In this document: positions 35,141 through 42,941 of the stretch, in pieces
Numbering within the stretch: position 1 is the stretch's first letter
Layout of the letters: each line of letters opens with the position of its first letter
NCBI RefSeq assembly: GCF_020103695.1
Contig: NZ_JAHXBF010000002.1
Span: forward strand, 186,001-250,000
DNA length: 64,000 nt
From: Hyalangium versicolor
Lineage (GTDB): Bacteria; Myxococcota; Myxococcia; Myxococcales; Myxococcaceae
Reading direction: 5' to 3'
Program-made: the position numbers and the translations under genes
The notes under the pieces: generated by a model
What the model saw: the letters and a program-made list of their open reading frames with translations, nothing else
Told to the model about the DNA's origin: nothing
Database searches by the model: none

Positions 35141-35944
35141 GTGCTCGTTCCCGTGATGCTCGTACTGCTGTCGCAGTTTCCCGCGCAGCCGGATCCCTCG
35201 GCTGCGAACTGCCGCGCCATCGACGGGCAGATTGCCTGTGGCTACGCGTGCAAGTCGGATGGCATGCGCGTGCGCTGTGCCCAGACGCCCCAGGGACGCT
35301 GTCAGGTGATGGATGGACAGGTGGTGTGCTTCGACCCGCCGGCCTATGTCATTCGAGCCTATGGCGGCTCGCTGCCGGACCCCGAGTGCAAGGCGGGCGA
35401 GGGCGAGGTGGCCTGCGGCTACTCCTGCACCATGTACTTCGGAAAGTTGAGGTGCGCGCGAACCCCGGCCGGAGTCTGTCGGGGACGTGGCAACGATGTG
35501 GAGTGCTTCGATCCTCCCGCCTCGGTGTTCGCCATCTATGGGAAGGAGACACCCAAGATCGAATGCCGCTCCCAGGGGACGGACTTCGCCTGTGGCTACC
35601 GCTGCGTCGCGGGCTCCGAGGGAGTGAAGTGCGCCTCCACCCCCTTTGGCATCTGCAAGGCCGAGGGGGGCCGCGTTACCTGCTTCGATCCCGCTCCCGA
35701 GGCCATCTGCGCCTTCGGGCGCTCGCTCCCACCCCCTCAGTGCAAGAGCAGCGAGGGCCAGGCGGTCTGTGGCTACGGGTGTGCCTCGGCGTATGGACGG
35801 GTGGTGTGCGCCACGACGCCCCGCGGCATCTGCAAGGTGTTCGACAGCGAGGTGCGCTGCTTCGACCCTCCGAGCACCCTCCAGGCCGAGTCCTCGTGCC
35901 TGGCCCTGCTCGGACTGGCGTCACTGGAGGGGGCAAAGCCTTGA
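35141..35944 (+). CDS. Secreted Cys-rich protein with four tandem repeats
   Basis: A 267-aa exported protein. GTG at 35141 is preceded by GAGGG; ATG at 35156 is an alternative. After a short signal sequence come four ~58-aa repeats of the form C-(A/C)xDGxxACGYxCxxxxGxVxCAxTPxGxCxxxxxxVxCFDPP. Each has six Cys, implying three disulfides per repeat. Such Cys-rich repeats are common in myxobacterial secreted proteins of unknown role. A short hydrophobic tail (LALLGLASLEGAKP) ends it. Confidence 0.8.
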   Translation: MLVPVMLVLLSQFPAQPDPSAANCRAIDGQIACGYACKSDGMRVRCAQTPQGRCQVMDGQVVCFDPPAYVIRAYGGSLPDPECKAGEGEVACGYSCTMYFGKLRCARTPAGVCRGRGNDVECFDPPASVFAIYGKETPKIECRSQGTDFACGYRCVAGSEGVKCASTPFGICKAEGGRVTCFDPAPEAICAFGRSLPPPQCKSSEGQAVCGYGCASAYGRVVCATTPRGICKVFDSEVRCFDPPSTLQAESSCLALLGLASLEGAKP

Positions 35945-36163
35945 GCCACAGGCAAAGCGCCTTTCGTGAGCAGCCCGACCAGGCAGAGGAGAGGTCATCC
36001 CTCCCAGTTGCCCCTATGACATGACGTCCGGTCATCTGCAGGCAGGGCCCTCCCTTGGGCCGCGCAGGCCTCCCTTGGGGTGAGAAGTCCGCGTGATGGG
36101 CGGCTGAACGCACCTACCTGAGCGGTTGTGTTAGCCTGAGCCTCCCTGCCAGGGAGGACCGCC

Positions 36164-38161
36164 ATGAGTGAACCTGCCATCAGGCCCGCTGTGGCCCAGG
36201 AGCGCCGGAGGCGGCGCCACTCCTCGGTGTCGCAGATAGGGCCAGGAACGGAGGTGGGCCCCTACGTGGTGGAACGGAAGCTGGGGGCGGGGGGCTTCGG
36301 CACGGTGTTCCTGGCGCGGCGGGGCGAGCAACTGCACGCGCTGAAGTTCCTGTCGCTCAAGGACCACTCGGGATGGGCCGAGCGCGAGGTGGTGGTGCTC
36401 AGTCGTGTGCACCACGGCCAGGTGGCTCGGCTGTGCGGCTTCTGGCAGTGGCCTGAGGCTCAGCCGCGCTACCTGGTGGTGGTGATGGAGTACGTGGCGG
36501 GGAGGCGGTTGGACGAGTGGGTCGACGAGGAGAACCCGTCGGCGCGCCGGGTGCTGCAGCTGCTGAGGGACATGAGCCAGGGGCTGGGCGCGGTGCATGC
36601 GGCTGGCGTGGTGCACCGGGATGTGAAGGAGGCCAACCTGCTGGTGAGGGCGGAGGACGGTGCGGCGGTGCTGGTGGACTTCGGCGTGAGCGGCTGCGAG
36701 CAGGCGGCTCCGGTGACGCGAGGGCCGATGCCGCCGGGCACCTGGGAGTACCGCAGCCCCGAGGCCTGGCGCTTCATGCGGGAACATGGCTTCAAGCACG
36801 GAGCGCGTTACCGGCCCAGGCCTGCGGATGACGTGTACGCGGTGGGGGTGGTGCTCTACTGGCTGTTGACGGACGACGTACCCTTCCCGGTGGAGAAGCG
36901 TGAGGATGTGGAGGGGGTGCTCAGCCGAGAGCCGGTGCCGCCGCACGAGCGCAACCCGCGGGTACCGCGAGAGCTGGGTGAGCTGTGCCTGAAGTTGTTG
37001 GCAAAGCAGCCCGAAGCCAGGCCGGACGCGGCGGGGTTGGAGCGGGGCGTGGACGAGTTGCTCGCGCGGCAGGGCTCGGAGTGGGAAGAGCCGTTGTGCG
37101 AGCCTCACGTCGAGCCTCTCCTCCCCCCAGCGGCAGAGGGGGACGTGGACGAGGAGGAGGAATGGGCGAGGGTGCCTTCCAGGCCCCGGCGAGGCAAGCG
37201 CCCGGCCCGTCCGGAGGCGCCAGAGCCGGGCAGCGTGGCTGTGCCGCAGCAACTCCCAGCACCGGACGGTGGTCCCGCTGCTCCCATTGCCGCACCTGTG
37301 CCGGAGGTAGCCTCTGCTCCGGAGTTGCCAGTGGCCTCCATTCAGCCTCCGGCTCGCCGGGCCTTGCCATGGCGGCATCGTGCGGCGGGAGTGGCGACAG
37401 TGGGCGTGCTCCTCATGCTGGGTGGGCTCGCCGCGTGGCTCGCTTCACAGAGGCACAGAGCGGCCCTGGAGCCCTCCACCCAGAGCACCATAGCCGAGGT
37501 GTCTGCAACCCCGGAGTTCCAGTTCAGGTTGGATGGGAGCCTGCCTACCTGGGAGAGCGATGGGAAAGTAGCGCCCCCTCTGAAACCACCGGAAGCTGAG
37601 CGCACGGTTCCTCTCGAAACCGAGGGGACTCCCACCGCGCCCGTGGCCGCTGGCGCCACGGCTCAAGAGCCTGAGGCTTCCGTGAAGACTGAGCAGCAGA
37701 AGCAACCCAAGCGCCTGGGGGCCGCGAAGAAGGCGGCGGCCCTGCTCATCACCTGCACCGCCCCCGCCTGCACCGGGCCTGGCGCGGAAGTACGTCCCCC
37801 CCCGGTGACGGCCGAGCCGTGCCCGCCGGGCTCGCTCCAAGCCATGGAGCAGCTGGGCATCCGCATCGGCAAACGAGCGGATGGGATCTTCACCTGGCAC
37901 AAGGGACCTGTGGGGCCCGTGCCCATCAAGGAGGGGTGGACGACGCTGCGCATGGGCGATGCCCTCGGGCAGCTCGAGCCGCCGAATTTCCTGCTCGCGG
38001 GGCGGATCATCCTCTCGGAGAAGCGGGCATATGGGCACTGGGTGCAGGCCACCATGGACGGCAAGACGTACCCGGTCTGCCTGGAGTCAAACCAGCCACG
38101 GACGGATGAGGGCGAAATCGAGTCCACCGTCGGCGTGAAGGCGGTGCGCGAGTTCAAGTGA
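36164..38161 (+). CDS. Membrane Ser/Thr protein kinase (Hanks type)
   Basis: A 665-aa eukaryotic-type kinase. Kinase domain ~30-310: glycine loop GAGGFGTVF (41-49), catalytic Lys61 (ALKFL), HRDVKEANLL with Asp153, DFGVSG with Asp172. A long Pro/Glu linker leads to a single transmembrane helix at ~406-427 (VATVGVLLMLGGLAAWLA) and a ~235-aa external C-terminal domain with four Cys, which could sense or bind an envelope ligand. Full set of catalytic residues, so active. The DUF2381 gene follows on the same strand, a pairing frequently seen in myxobacteria. Confidence 0.93.
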   Translation: MSEPAIRPAVAQERRRRRHSSVSQIGPGTEVGPYVVERKLGAGGFGTVFLARRGEQLHALKFLSLKDHSGWAEREVVVLSRVHHGQVARLCGFWQWPEAQPRYLVVVMEYVAGRRLDEWVDEENPSARRVLQLLRDMSQGLGAVHAAGVVHRDVKEANLLVRAEDGAAVLVDFGVSGCEQAAPVTRGPMPPGTWEYRSPEAWRFMREHGFKHGARYRPRPADDVYAVGVVLYWLLTDDVPFPVEKREDVEGVLSREPVPPHERNPRVPRELGELCLKLLAKQPEARPDAAGLERGVDELLARQGSEWEEPLCEPHVEPLLPPAAEGDVDEEEEWARVPSRPRRGKRPARPEAPEPGSVAVPQQLPAPDGGPAAPIAAPVPEVASAPELPVASIQPPARRALPWRHRAAGVATVGVLLMLGGLAAWLASQRHRAALEPSTQSTIAEVSATPEFQFRLDGSLPTWESDGKVAPPLKPPEAERTVPLETEGTPTAPVAAGATAQEPEASVKTEQQKQPKRLGAAKKAAALLITCTAPACTGPGAEVRPPPVTAEPCPPGSLQAMEQLGIRIGKRADGIFTWHKGPVGPVPIKEGWTTLRMGDALGQLEPPNFLLAGRIILSEKRAYGHWVQATMDGKTYPVCLESNQPRTDEGEIESTVGVKAVREFK

Positions 38162-38260
38162 GGCCGCGCGAGCAGGGCAGGCGTGGCGGGGAGCTGAGGC
38201 GTGGTAGAGGCGACGTGGCAGGACACGTTGCCGCCTGCCACCCTAGGAGGTCACCTCGCC

Positions 38261-39208
38261 GTGCTCGCCGCTCTGCCGCTGTTGTCTGCCGTGCTCGCCG
38301 CCACGCCCGGGGTGGAGGCTGCTCCCAGTCCGCCGGACTGTGAAGCCGCGCCCCAACCCCTGGTGCTCTCCGCGGAACCGAGCACGCCGCCTGTGCTCTG
38401 CCTCGGCCCGGACACGGCCACCACTTTGCTCTTCGACACGCCGCTGGCGCCCGGAGCGGTGGAGGTGCAGGCCACCGAGCAAGAGCTTCGGCTGGCACAA
38501 GGGCCCGGAGTGGTGACACTGGTGCCCTCGGCACGCCTGCTGCCCGGCGAGTGGCGCAAGCTGACAGTGCGCTTCGGGGACGGGGCGGCGCCAGCCATGG
38601 TCACGGTGCTGCTCTACGTGCATCCAGCCCGCGCGGCGCGGCAGGTGGAGGTGCAACGCAAACCGCGCACGGTAGAGTCCTACCAGCGCGAGGTGGCCGA
38701 GCAGAAGGAGCAGGTGCGGCAGTGCCAGGAGGAGAACGCCCAACTGCGGGACTTCCAGGACAAGCCCGAGGGGCTGCGAGGCCTGGTGAGTGCGGGACTC
38801 ATGGGTGGGGACCTGGGCGGTATCTCCTCCGAGAACCTCTCTCTTCCTCCGCGCCGCTATACCGTGCGCAAGGGCAGCGCGCTGAAGCCAGCGCGGGTGT
38901 GGAGCTACCGATCGAGTACCCGGGTCGCGGTGGAATTGAGGCTGCAACTCCTCTCCGGAGAGCCGCCCTGGGTTGCAGAGGGCGCCACGCTGGTGGATGC
39001 GCACGGGCGCGAGCTGCCGGTGCTCCCGCCCTGGCAGGCCGCACCGATCGCGTTGGGATGGTTACAGAGCGTGGTGGTGGAAGCCGAGGCCTCCACAACG
39101 GAAGCTCAAGGCAGCTACACCCTCAAGCTATGGGAGGCGGGGGGCGCGCGCAGCGTCACGGTGGAGGGTGTGGTCTTCCCTCCAGCACCGGGCTCAACGG
39201 CTCACTGA
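38261..39208 (+). CDS. DUF2381-family secreted protein
   Basis: A 315-aa exported protein. GTG at 38261 is preferred over 38201 because AGGAGG lies 10 bp upstream and the product then begins with a signal peptide (LAALPLLSAVLAATPGVEA). The mature protein shows the DUF2381 pattern: LVLSAEP... TTLLFDTPLAPGAVEVQ, a central coiled coil (SYQREVAEQKEQVRQCQEEN), and a C-terminal beta domain with GEPPWVAEGA. The family appears confined to myxobacteria and often sits beside Ser/Thr kinases, as here; function unknown. Confidence 0.82.
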   Translation: MLAALPLLSAVLAATPGVEAAPSPPDCEAAPQPLVLSAEPSTPPVLCLGPDTATTLLFDTPLAPGAVEVQATEQELRLAQGPGVVTLVPSARLLPGEWRKLTVRFGDGAAPAMVTVLLYVHPARAARQVEVQRKPRTVESYQREVAEQKEQVRQCQEENAQLRDFQDKPEGLRGLVSAGLMGGDLGGISSENLSLPPRRYTVRKGSALKPARVWSYRSSTRVAVELRLQLLSGEPPWVAEGATLVDAHGRELPVLPPWQAAPIALGWLQSVVVEAEASTTEAQGSYTLKLWEAGGARSVTVEGVVFPPAPGSTAH

Positions 39209-39213
39209 CTCCA

Positions 39214-39966
39214 CTACCAATCCGGGCGACATCCCAAGAGCGAGTCCGGCTCCTGCTGTCGGCACCGAAACCCCTCGGCGCAGATGGCAGGGCCCTGGGG
39301 ATCGCAAGCAGGGATGCACTTCCAACCATCGCAGACCTTCCCGGCGGAGCAACGAGGCGAATCCTTGCGACACAACTCGACACACCAGAGCCACGCCTTG
39401 CCGGGCTGAGACGGGGCCGGGAGCATGTGGCATTCCTGGCCCTCGGGGCAGGAGGTCTGCTGGCAGTTGTCGCCATACACGTGCTCGCATTGCGAGGAGC
39501 CCTCCTCGAACCGAAGACACTGCTGACCTTCAGGGCACCCTCGCTTCTCGCAGGTGGGCAGACACGCGGGCTCGGGCGTGGTGTCCGCGCAGAAGAAGCC
39601 ATTGGGACACTGCACCGGAGCGCCTGGCTGACAGGGGCGGGCACACCATCCATCCTTTCCCGCACATACCAGTCCCGCGGCACAGGCACTCTTCTGGTCT
39701 GACGGGATGTCGTTACAGTTCTCGCCTTCCTGCCGAACGCCCACAGGGGTGCAGACGCGCACGAACTGCCCGTGCTCTTCCGTGGCGAGTTTGCGGCAAA
39801 CCTGGCCTTCCGAGCACTGCGCATCCGTGGTGCACTGACTGTCGGTGCAGTACGAGCGATTGTACCGGGCGGCCCACACGCAGCCGAGCGGTGGCTCGCA
39901 CTCGGCGCTCGACTCGCAGTCACGCCCATAGGTCATCGACCGCGCGCGCTGCTCGCTATCGAGCAC
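39214..39966 (-). CDS. Cys-rich protein, probably 5'-truncated
   Basis: At least 250 aa with some 30 Cys in EGF-like or disulfide-knot patterns (GRDCESSAECEPPLGC, CSEGQVCRK, CPEGQQCLRF). Such proteins are secreted, but no signal peptide is found: from GTG 39966 the chain begins with soluble residues, and the frame continues upstream to a stop near 40130 without any ATG. The gene therefore seems to have lost its 5' end at the left edge of the accessory island. Convergent with the DUF2381 gene (5-bp gap). If a non-canonical start is used the protein would be cytoplasmic and probably unfolded. Confidence 0.65.
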   Translation of the reverse strand: MLDSEQRARSMTYGRDCESSAECEPPLGCVWAARYNRSYCTDSQCTTDAQCSEGQVCRKLATEEHGQFVRVCTPVGVRQEGENCNDIPSDQKSACAAGLVCAGKDGWCARPCQPGAPVQCPNGFFCADTTPEPACLPTCEKRGCPEGQQCLRFEEGSSQCEHVYGDNCQQTSCPEGQECHMLPAPSQPGKAWLWCVELCRKDSPRCSAGKVCDGWKCIPACDPQGPAICAEGFRCRQQEPDSLLGCRPDW

Positions 39967-40116
39967 AGGGCGGATGCGTTCGCCTGCATCTCCCTCGGAC
40001 CCATTCTCCAGGCGGAGGAGAGTTCCCAGTGCCGCCCACAGGTTCTCCCGCGGAGCCGATGCCCCTTCGTTGATGCTCGAATTGAGGGACGGTATAAGTT
40101 GGGTTGGGAGGGGACC

Positions 40117-40827
40117 ATGGGTGGAACTGAGCTACGGCCGGTCGCGGTGTCCGTCGTAGTGCCTACGCACAACCGCGCCAAACTGGTTGATCGCTGTCTT
40201 CGAGCACTGGTTGCCCAGCTCCATCCACCTTCGGACGTCGTCGTCATTGATGACGCTTCCTCAGATTCAACCCAGGACCTGCTTCGAGCGTGGCAACAGA
40301 GACGCCTTCCGTTTTGCTTACGCGTAGAGCGCGTGGCTCGAAACGCTGGTCCAGCCCGCGCGCGGAAACGGGGTGTTGAGCTTGCGCGCGGTGAGTGGAT
40401 TGCCTTCACTGACGATGACTGTGAGCCAGAGTCCGGATGGTTAAGGGCTTTGGTGAACGAGGCACAGAGGGCGAAACCAAACGTTGCCGGCATCGGTGGC
40501 CGAGTGTTGCCTGCCTCTCCCGGACTCGTCGCCGACTACATGACGATTCACGGGATTCTGGACCCGCCGCCCTCGTGCAAGTACCTCGTAACCGCCAACT
40601 GCATCTTTCGGCGCTCGGGATTCCTCGCCGTCGGTGGGTTCGACGAGGCGGTGACCAAGCTGGGTGGAGAGGACCCCGGCCTCTCATTTGCCATCACGCG
40701 TGCAGGCCATGCTCTCACGTGCTGTGCCGAGGCGGTTGTTCGCCATCACTACCGGGAGATTGCCATCGACTTTTTACGAACCTTCTTCAGGTATGGCCGA
40801 GGAGTCCGTCTTGTCATGGGTCGATGA
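40117..40827 (+). CDS. Family-2 glycosyltransferase, probably C-terminally truncated by frameshift
   Basis: A 236-aa GT2 enzyme (GT-A fold). Seen: SVVVPTHNRAKLVDRCLRAL, VVIDDASSD, the nucleotide-metal motif FTDDDCEPE, and the acceptor-side ANCIFRRSGFLAVGGFDE and GGEDPGLSFA. The start at 40117 has GGGAGGGG upstream. The frame ends just after FFRYGRGVRLVMGR, where family members usually continue for 60-100 residues; that continuation appears in the +1 frame from 40793. Transferase domain intact, so some activity is possible. Confidence 0.82.
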   Translation: MGGTELRPVAVSVVVPTHNRAKLVDRCLRALVAQLHPPSDVVVIDDASSDSTQDLLRAWQQRRLPFCLRVERVARNAGPARARKRGVELARGEWIAFTDDDCEPESGWLRALVNEAQRAKPNVAGIGGRVLPASPGLVADYMTIHGILDPPPSCKYLVTANCIFRRSGFLAVGGFDEAVTKLGGEDPGLSFAITRAGHALTCCAEAVVRHHYREIAIDFLRTFFRYGRGVRLVMGR

Positions 40828-41206
40828 ACTGGCACCGATGCCCTTGACGCCCCGAAACCTATTGCGGGACTTGCAGGCGACAGATCGGGTCTACAGTTCG
40901 GCTGGCGTGCCGATGATGCGGCGTGTGGCCTTTCTTATGATGCGGCTCGGCCAGCGCATCGCGTACTCGTCCGGATGGATGCTTTCGTCACTGGAAGATG
41001 CCGCTGGTCGGTCTCGAACCAATCGCGAGAGGGGCGCAAGAATGGCTAGGCCTACGATTGCAGCGAAGTCAGAAGCGGCATCGCCGGCCGAGGAGAATGG
41101 CGCGTCGACCGACGAGGCGTTCACGAGGGGAGCAACGAAGATAAGCTGCCGCCCGCCCGTGACCCACTACGGCTCTACCACGAAGACTGCGGTGGGCGGC
41201 CATTGA
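40793..41206 (+). CDS. ORF encoding a GT2-like C-terminal tail (frameshift product or separate small gene)
   Basis: A 137-codon ORF overlapping the end of the glycosyltransferase in another frame. Residues 1-75 (LTPRNLLRDLQATDRVYSSA, RRVAFLMMRLGQRIAYSSGW) look like the membrane-associated tail that normally follows the GT2 domain, which argues for a frameshift near 40800. The last ~60 residues are unlike any family. Its TGA overlaps the ATG of the next gene (TGATG at 41204), so it is translationally linked to the ABC-3C operon whatever its origin. Confidence 0.5.
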   Translation: MAEESVLSWVDELAPMPLTPRNLLRDLQATDRVYSSAGVPMMRRVAFLMMRLGQRIAYSSGWMLSSLEDAAGRSRTNRERGARMARPTIAAKSEAASPAEENGASTDEAFTRGATKISCRPPVTHYGSTTKTAVGGH

Positions 41207-42447
41207 TGACCACCGCGTTCTCCGCTGCCGACTCGGCGCTCGGGTACCTGTACCAGATGCGCGTCGCGCTTCTCTGGTCGCTATCCCGCATCAAGCAGGG
41301 GGAGTTCGTCGTCTCGCTCGAGACCCTCGACGACGTGACGTTCGAAGCCAAGGGCGGCACTGCCGAGGAGCTTCTGCAGACCAAGCACCACCGGACGCGC
41401 GAGGCCTCGCTCAGCGACATGAGCGGCGATCTCTGGAAGTCGCTGCGCGTCTGGTTCGAGGGCCACGCCAACGGCCGGATTCCCGCAGGGACGAGCCTGT
41501 ATCTCCTCACAACGGCAGCAGCCCCCGCAGGAAGTGCGGCATCGTACCTTCGACGTGAGGGGCGTGACATCGCGCGTGCGCAGACGCTGCTCGAGGCCGT
41601 TCCGTCGAGTTCGCAGAATCAAGCACTCGTTCCCGCGTTCACCGCATTCAACGCGGTGTCGGCAACCGCACGCCGCACGATCCTCGATCACGTCATCGTG
41701 CTCGACCAGGCCTCGGGCGTTCTGACCATCGACAACGACCTGAAGGCCGAAGTGTTCTGGACAGCCGACCCCAAGCACCACGACGCATTCCTTCAGCGCC
41801 TTGAGGGCTGGTGGCTCCGCCGTGTCATCAAGCAGCTCTCAGCGAGCCCGCAGCCAGCAGGAATTCTCAGCGTCGAGATCGAAGCCGAGATGGCCGAGCT
41901 GCGAGAACAGTTCAAGCAGGACAACCTCCCGATCGACGACGACATCCTCAAATTCACGCTCGATGACGCGACCCACGCGGCGCACGAGAACTATCAGTTC
42001 GTCCACCAGCTCCGGCTGATCGAGGCAGGCAAAGGACGCGTCGCCGCCGCCATCCGAGACTTCTATCGCGCTGGGGCTCAACGTTCGCGTTGGCTCCGCG
42101 AGGAACTGCTGCTCATCGGCGATCTTTCCCGATACGAAGGGAAGCTTGTCGAAGAGTGGGATCTGGTCTTCGAAGCCGCCAAGGACGAGATCGAGGCCAC
42201 CGCCGCCGAGACCGAAAAGCGGAAGGCGGCGCGCTCGATTCTCACCTGGGCCGAGCGTACCACCATCGCGATTCGACCTGGCGTCACCGAGCCGTTCGTC
42301 GTTCGCGGCTCCTTCCACATGCTGGCGGACGAGAAGCCTCCGCGCATCGGGTGGCACCCTGACTTTCATGATCGGCTCGCCGAGCTTCTCAACCCGAGCG
42401 GCAGCGTCCCTCCTGGTGACGCGGATGCGGATGGGAAGGACGAATGA
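41206..42447 (+). CDS. ABC-3C system protein: Cap4-like nuclease domain plus ABC-3C C-terminal domain
   Basis: A 413-aa predicted effector. The N-terminus (SALGYLYQMRVALLWSL, VVSLETLDDVTFEAKGGTAE, LLQTKHH) matches the Cap4/DUF4297-type restriction-endonuclease fold, with Asp42/Asp43, a downstream Glu and the Q-x-K at 58-60 as likely catalytic residues. The C-terminal half (from ~190) fits the C-terminal domain typical of ABC three-component systems, ending with WAERTTIAIRPG and IGWHPDFHDRLAELLNP. It starts at ATG 41206 inside the previous stop, and its own stop overlaps the next start. Predicted to cut DNA upon activation by the ATPase; defence role is known for the class by prediction and not shown here. 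Confidence 0.8.
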   Translation: MTTAFSAADSALGYLYQMRVALLWSLSRIKQGEFVVSLETLDDVTFEAKGGTAEELLQTKHHRTREASLSDMSGDLWKSLRVWFEGHANGRIPAGTSLYLLTTAAAPAGSAASYLRREGRDIARAQTLLEAVPSSSQNQALVPAFTAFNAVSATARRTILDHVIVLDQASGVLTIDNDLKAEVFWTADPKHHDAFLQRLEGWWLRRVIKQLSASPQPAGILSVEIEAEMAELREQFKQDNLPIDDDILKFTLDDATHAAHENYQFVHQLRLIEAGKGRVAAAIRDFYRAGAQRSRWLREELLLIGDLSRYEGKLVEEWDLVFEAAKDEIEATAAETEKRKAARSILTWAERTTIAIRPGVTEPFVVRGSFHMLADEKPPRIGWHPDFHDRLAELLNPSGSVPPGDADADGKDE

Positions 42448-42941
42448 CTCCCTGGCACGAGCGCTCAATCGAAGAGCGGAACCTGCTGAACCCTGGGTTC
42501 TGCGCGACGCTGCTGTGGCACGCGGCGCAGGGCTATGCCTCTGAGCGGAAGACGCCGATGGCCATCGAGGTGTCGTTCCTCGTGCTCCCGTTCGTACTGC
42601 ACCTCGAGACGCGGGAGAGTCTGCCGCGTGCCATCACGACCTCACTGCCGACGTGGCTTTCGGAGCATCCGCTCGTTCGTACGCGGCTCGGGGAACGAGC
42701 AGCCATGTTGCGTCTCTTCACGCGCGAGGCGCTCGTCTTCGGCGGCTCGCACGGGCTGCTCTCGATCTCGCAGGATGGGGTCCGCGCGCACAACGAGATG
42801 AAGAAGCGCGTGAACGCGGCGCTCAAGACGACGAGCGACGAAGTCCGCGAATGCGCCAAGCGCGCCGAGTTTCTCGGGAGATGGCTCGAGAAAGCCGGCG
42901 GCCCGGAAACCGTAATGGCGCTGCTGGGGGTGCAACCGTGA
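42444..42941 (+). CDS. ABC-3C system middle component
   Basis: A 165-aa protein of the size and position of the middle component of ABC three-component systems: NLLNPGFCATLLWHAAQGY near the start and a C-terminal helix (AKRAEFLGRWLEKAGGPETVMALLGVQP). It overlaps its neighbours by 4 bp on both sides. The role in the class is to link the nuclease-bearing protein to the SMC-like ATPase; no catalytic motif is seen. Confidence 0.8.
   Translation: MTPWHERSIEERNLLNPGFCATLLWHAAQGYASERKTPMAIEVSFLVLPFVLHLETRESLPRAITTSLPTWLSEHPLVRTRLGERAAMLRLFTREALVFGGSHGLLSISQDGVRAHNEMKKRVNAALKTTSDEVRECAKRAEFLGRWLEKAGGPETVMALLGVQP

Noticed and set aside
36040..36100. Direct repeat CCTCCCTTGGG upstream of the kinase
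   Set aside because: Short and without further symmetry; not enough to call a site.
42653..42937. N-terminal extension of the DUF3732 ATPase
   Set aside because: Overlaps the middle-component gene; GTG 42938 begins at the conserved first beta-strand.
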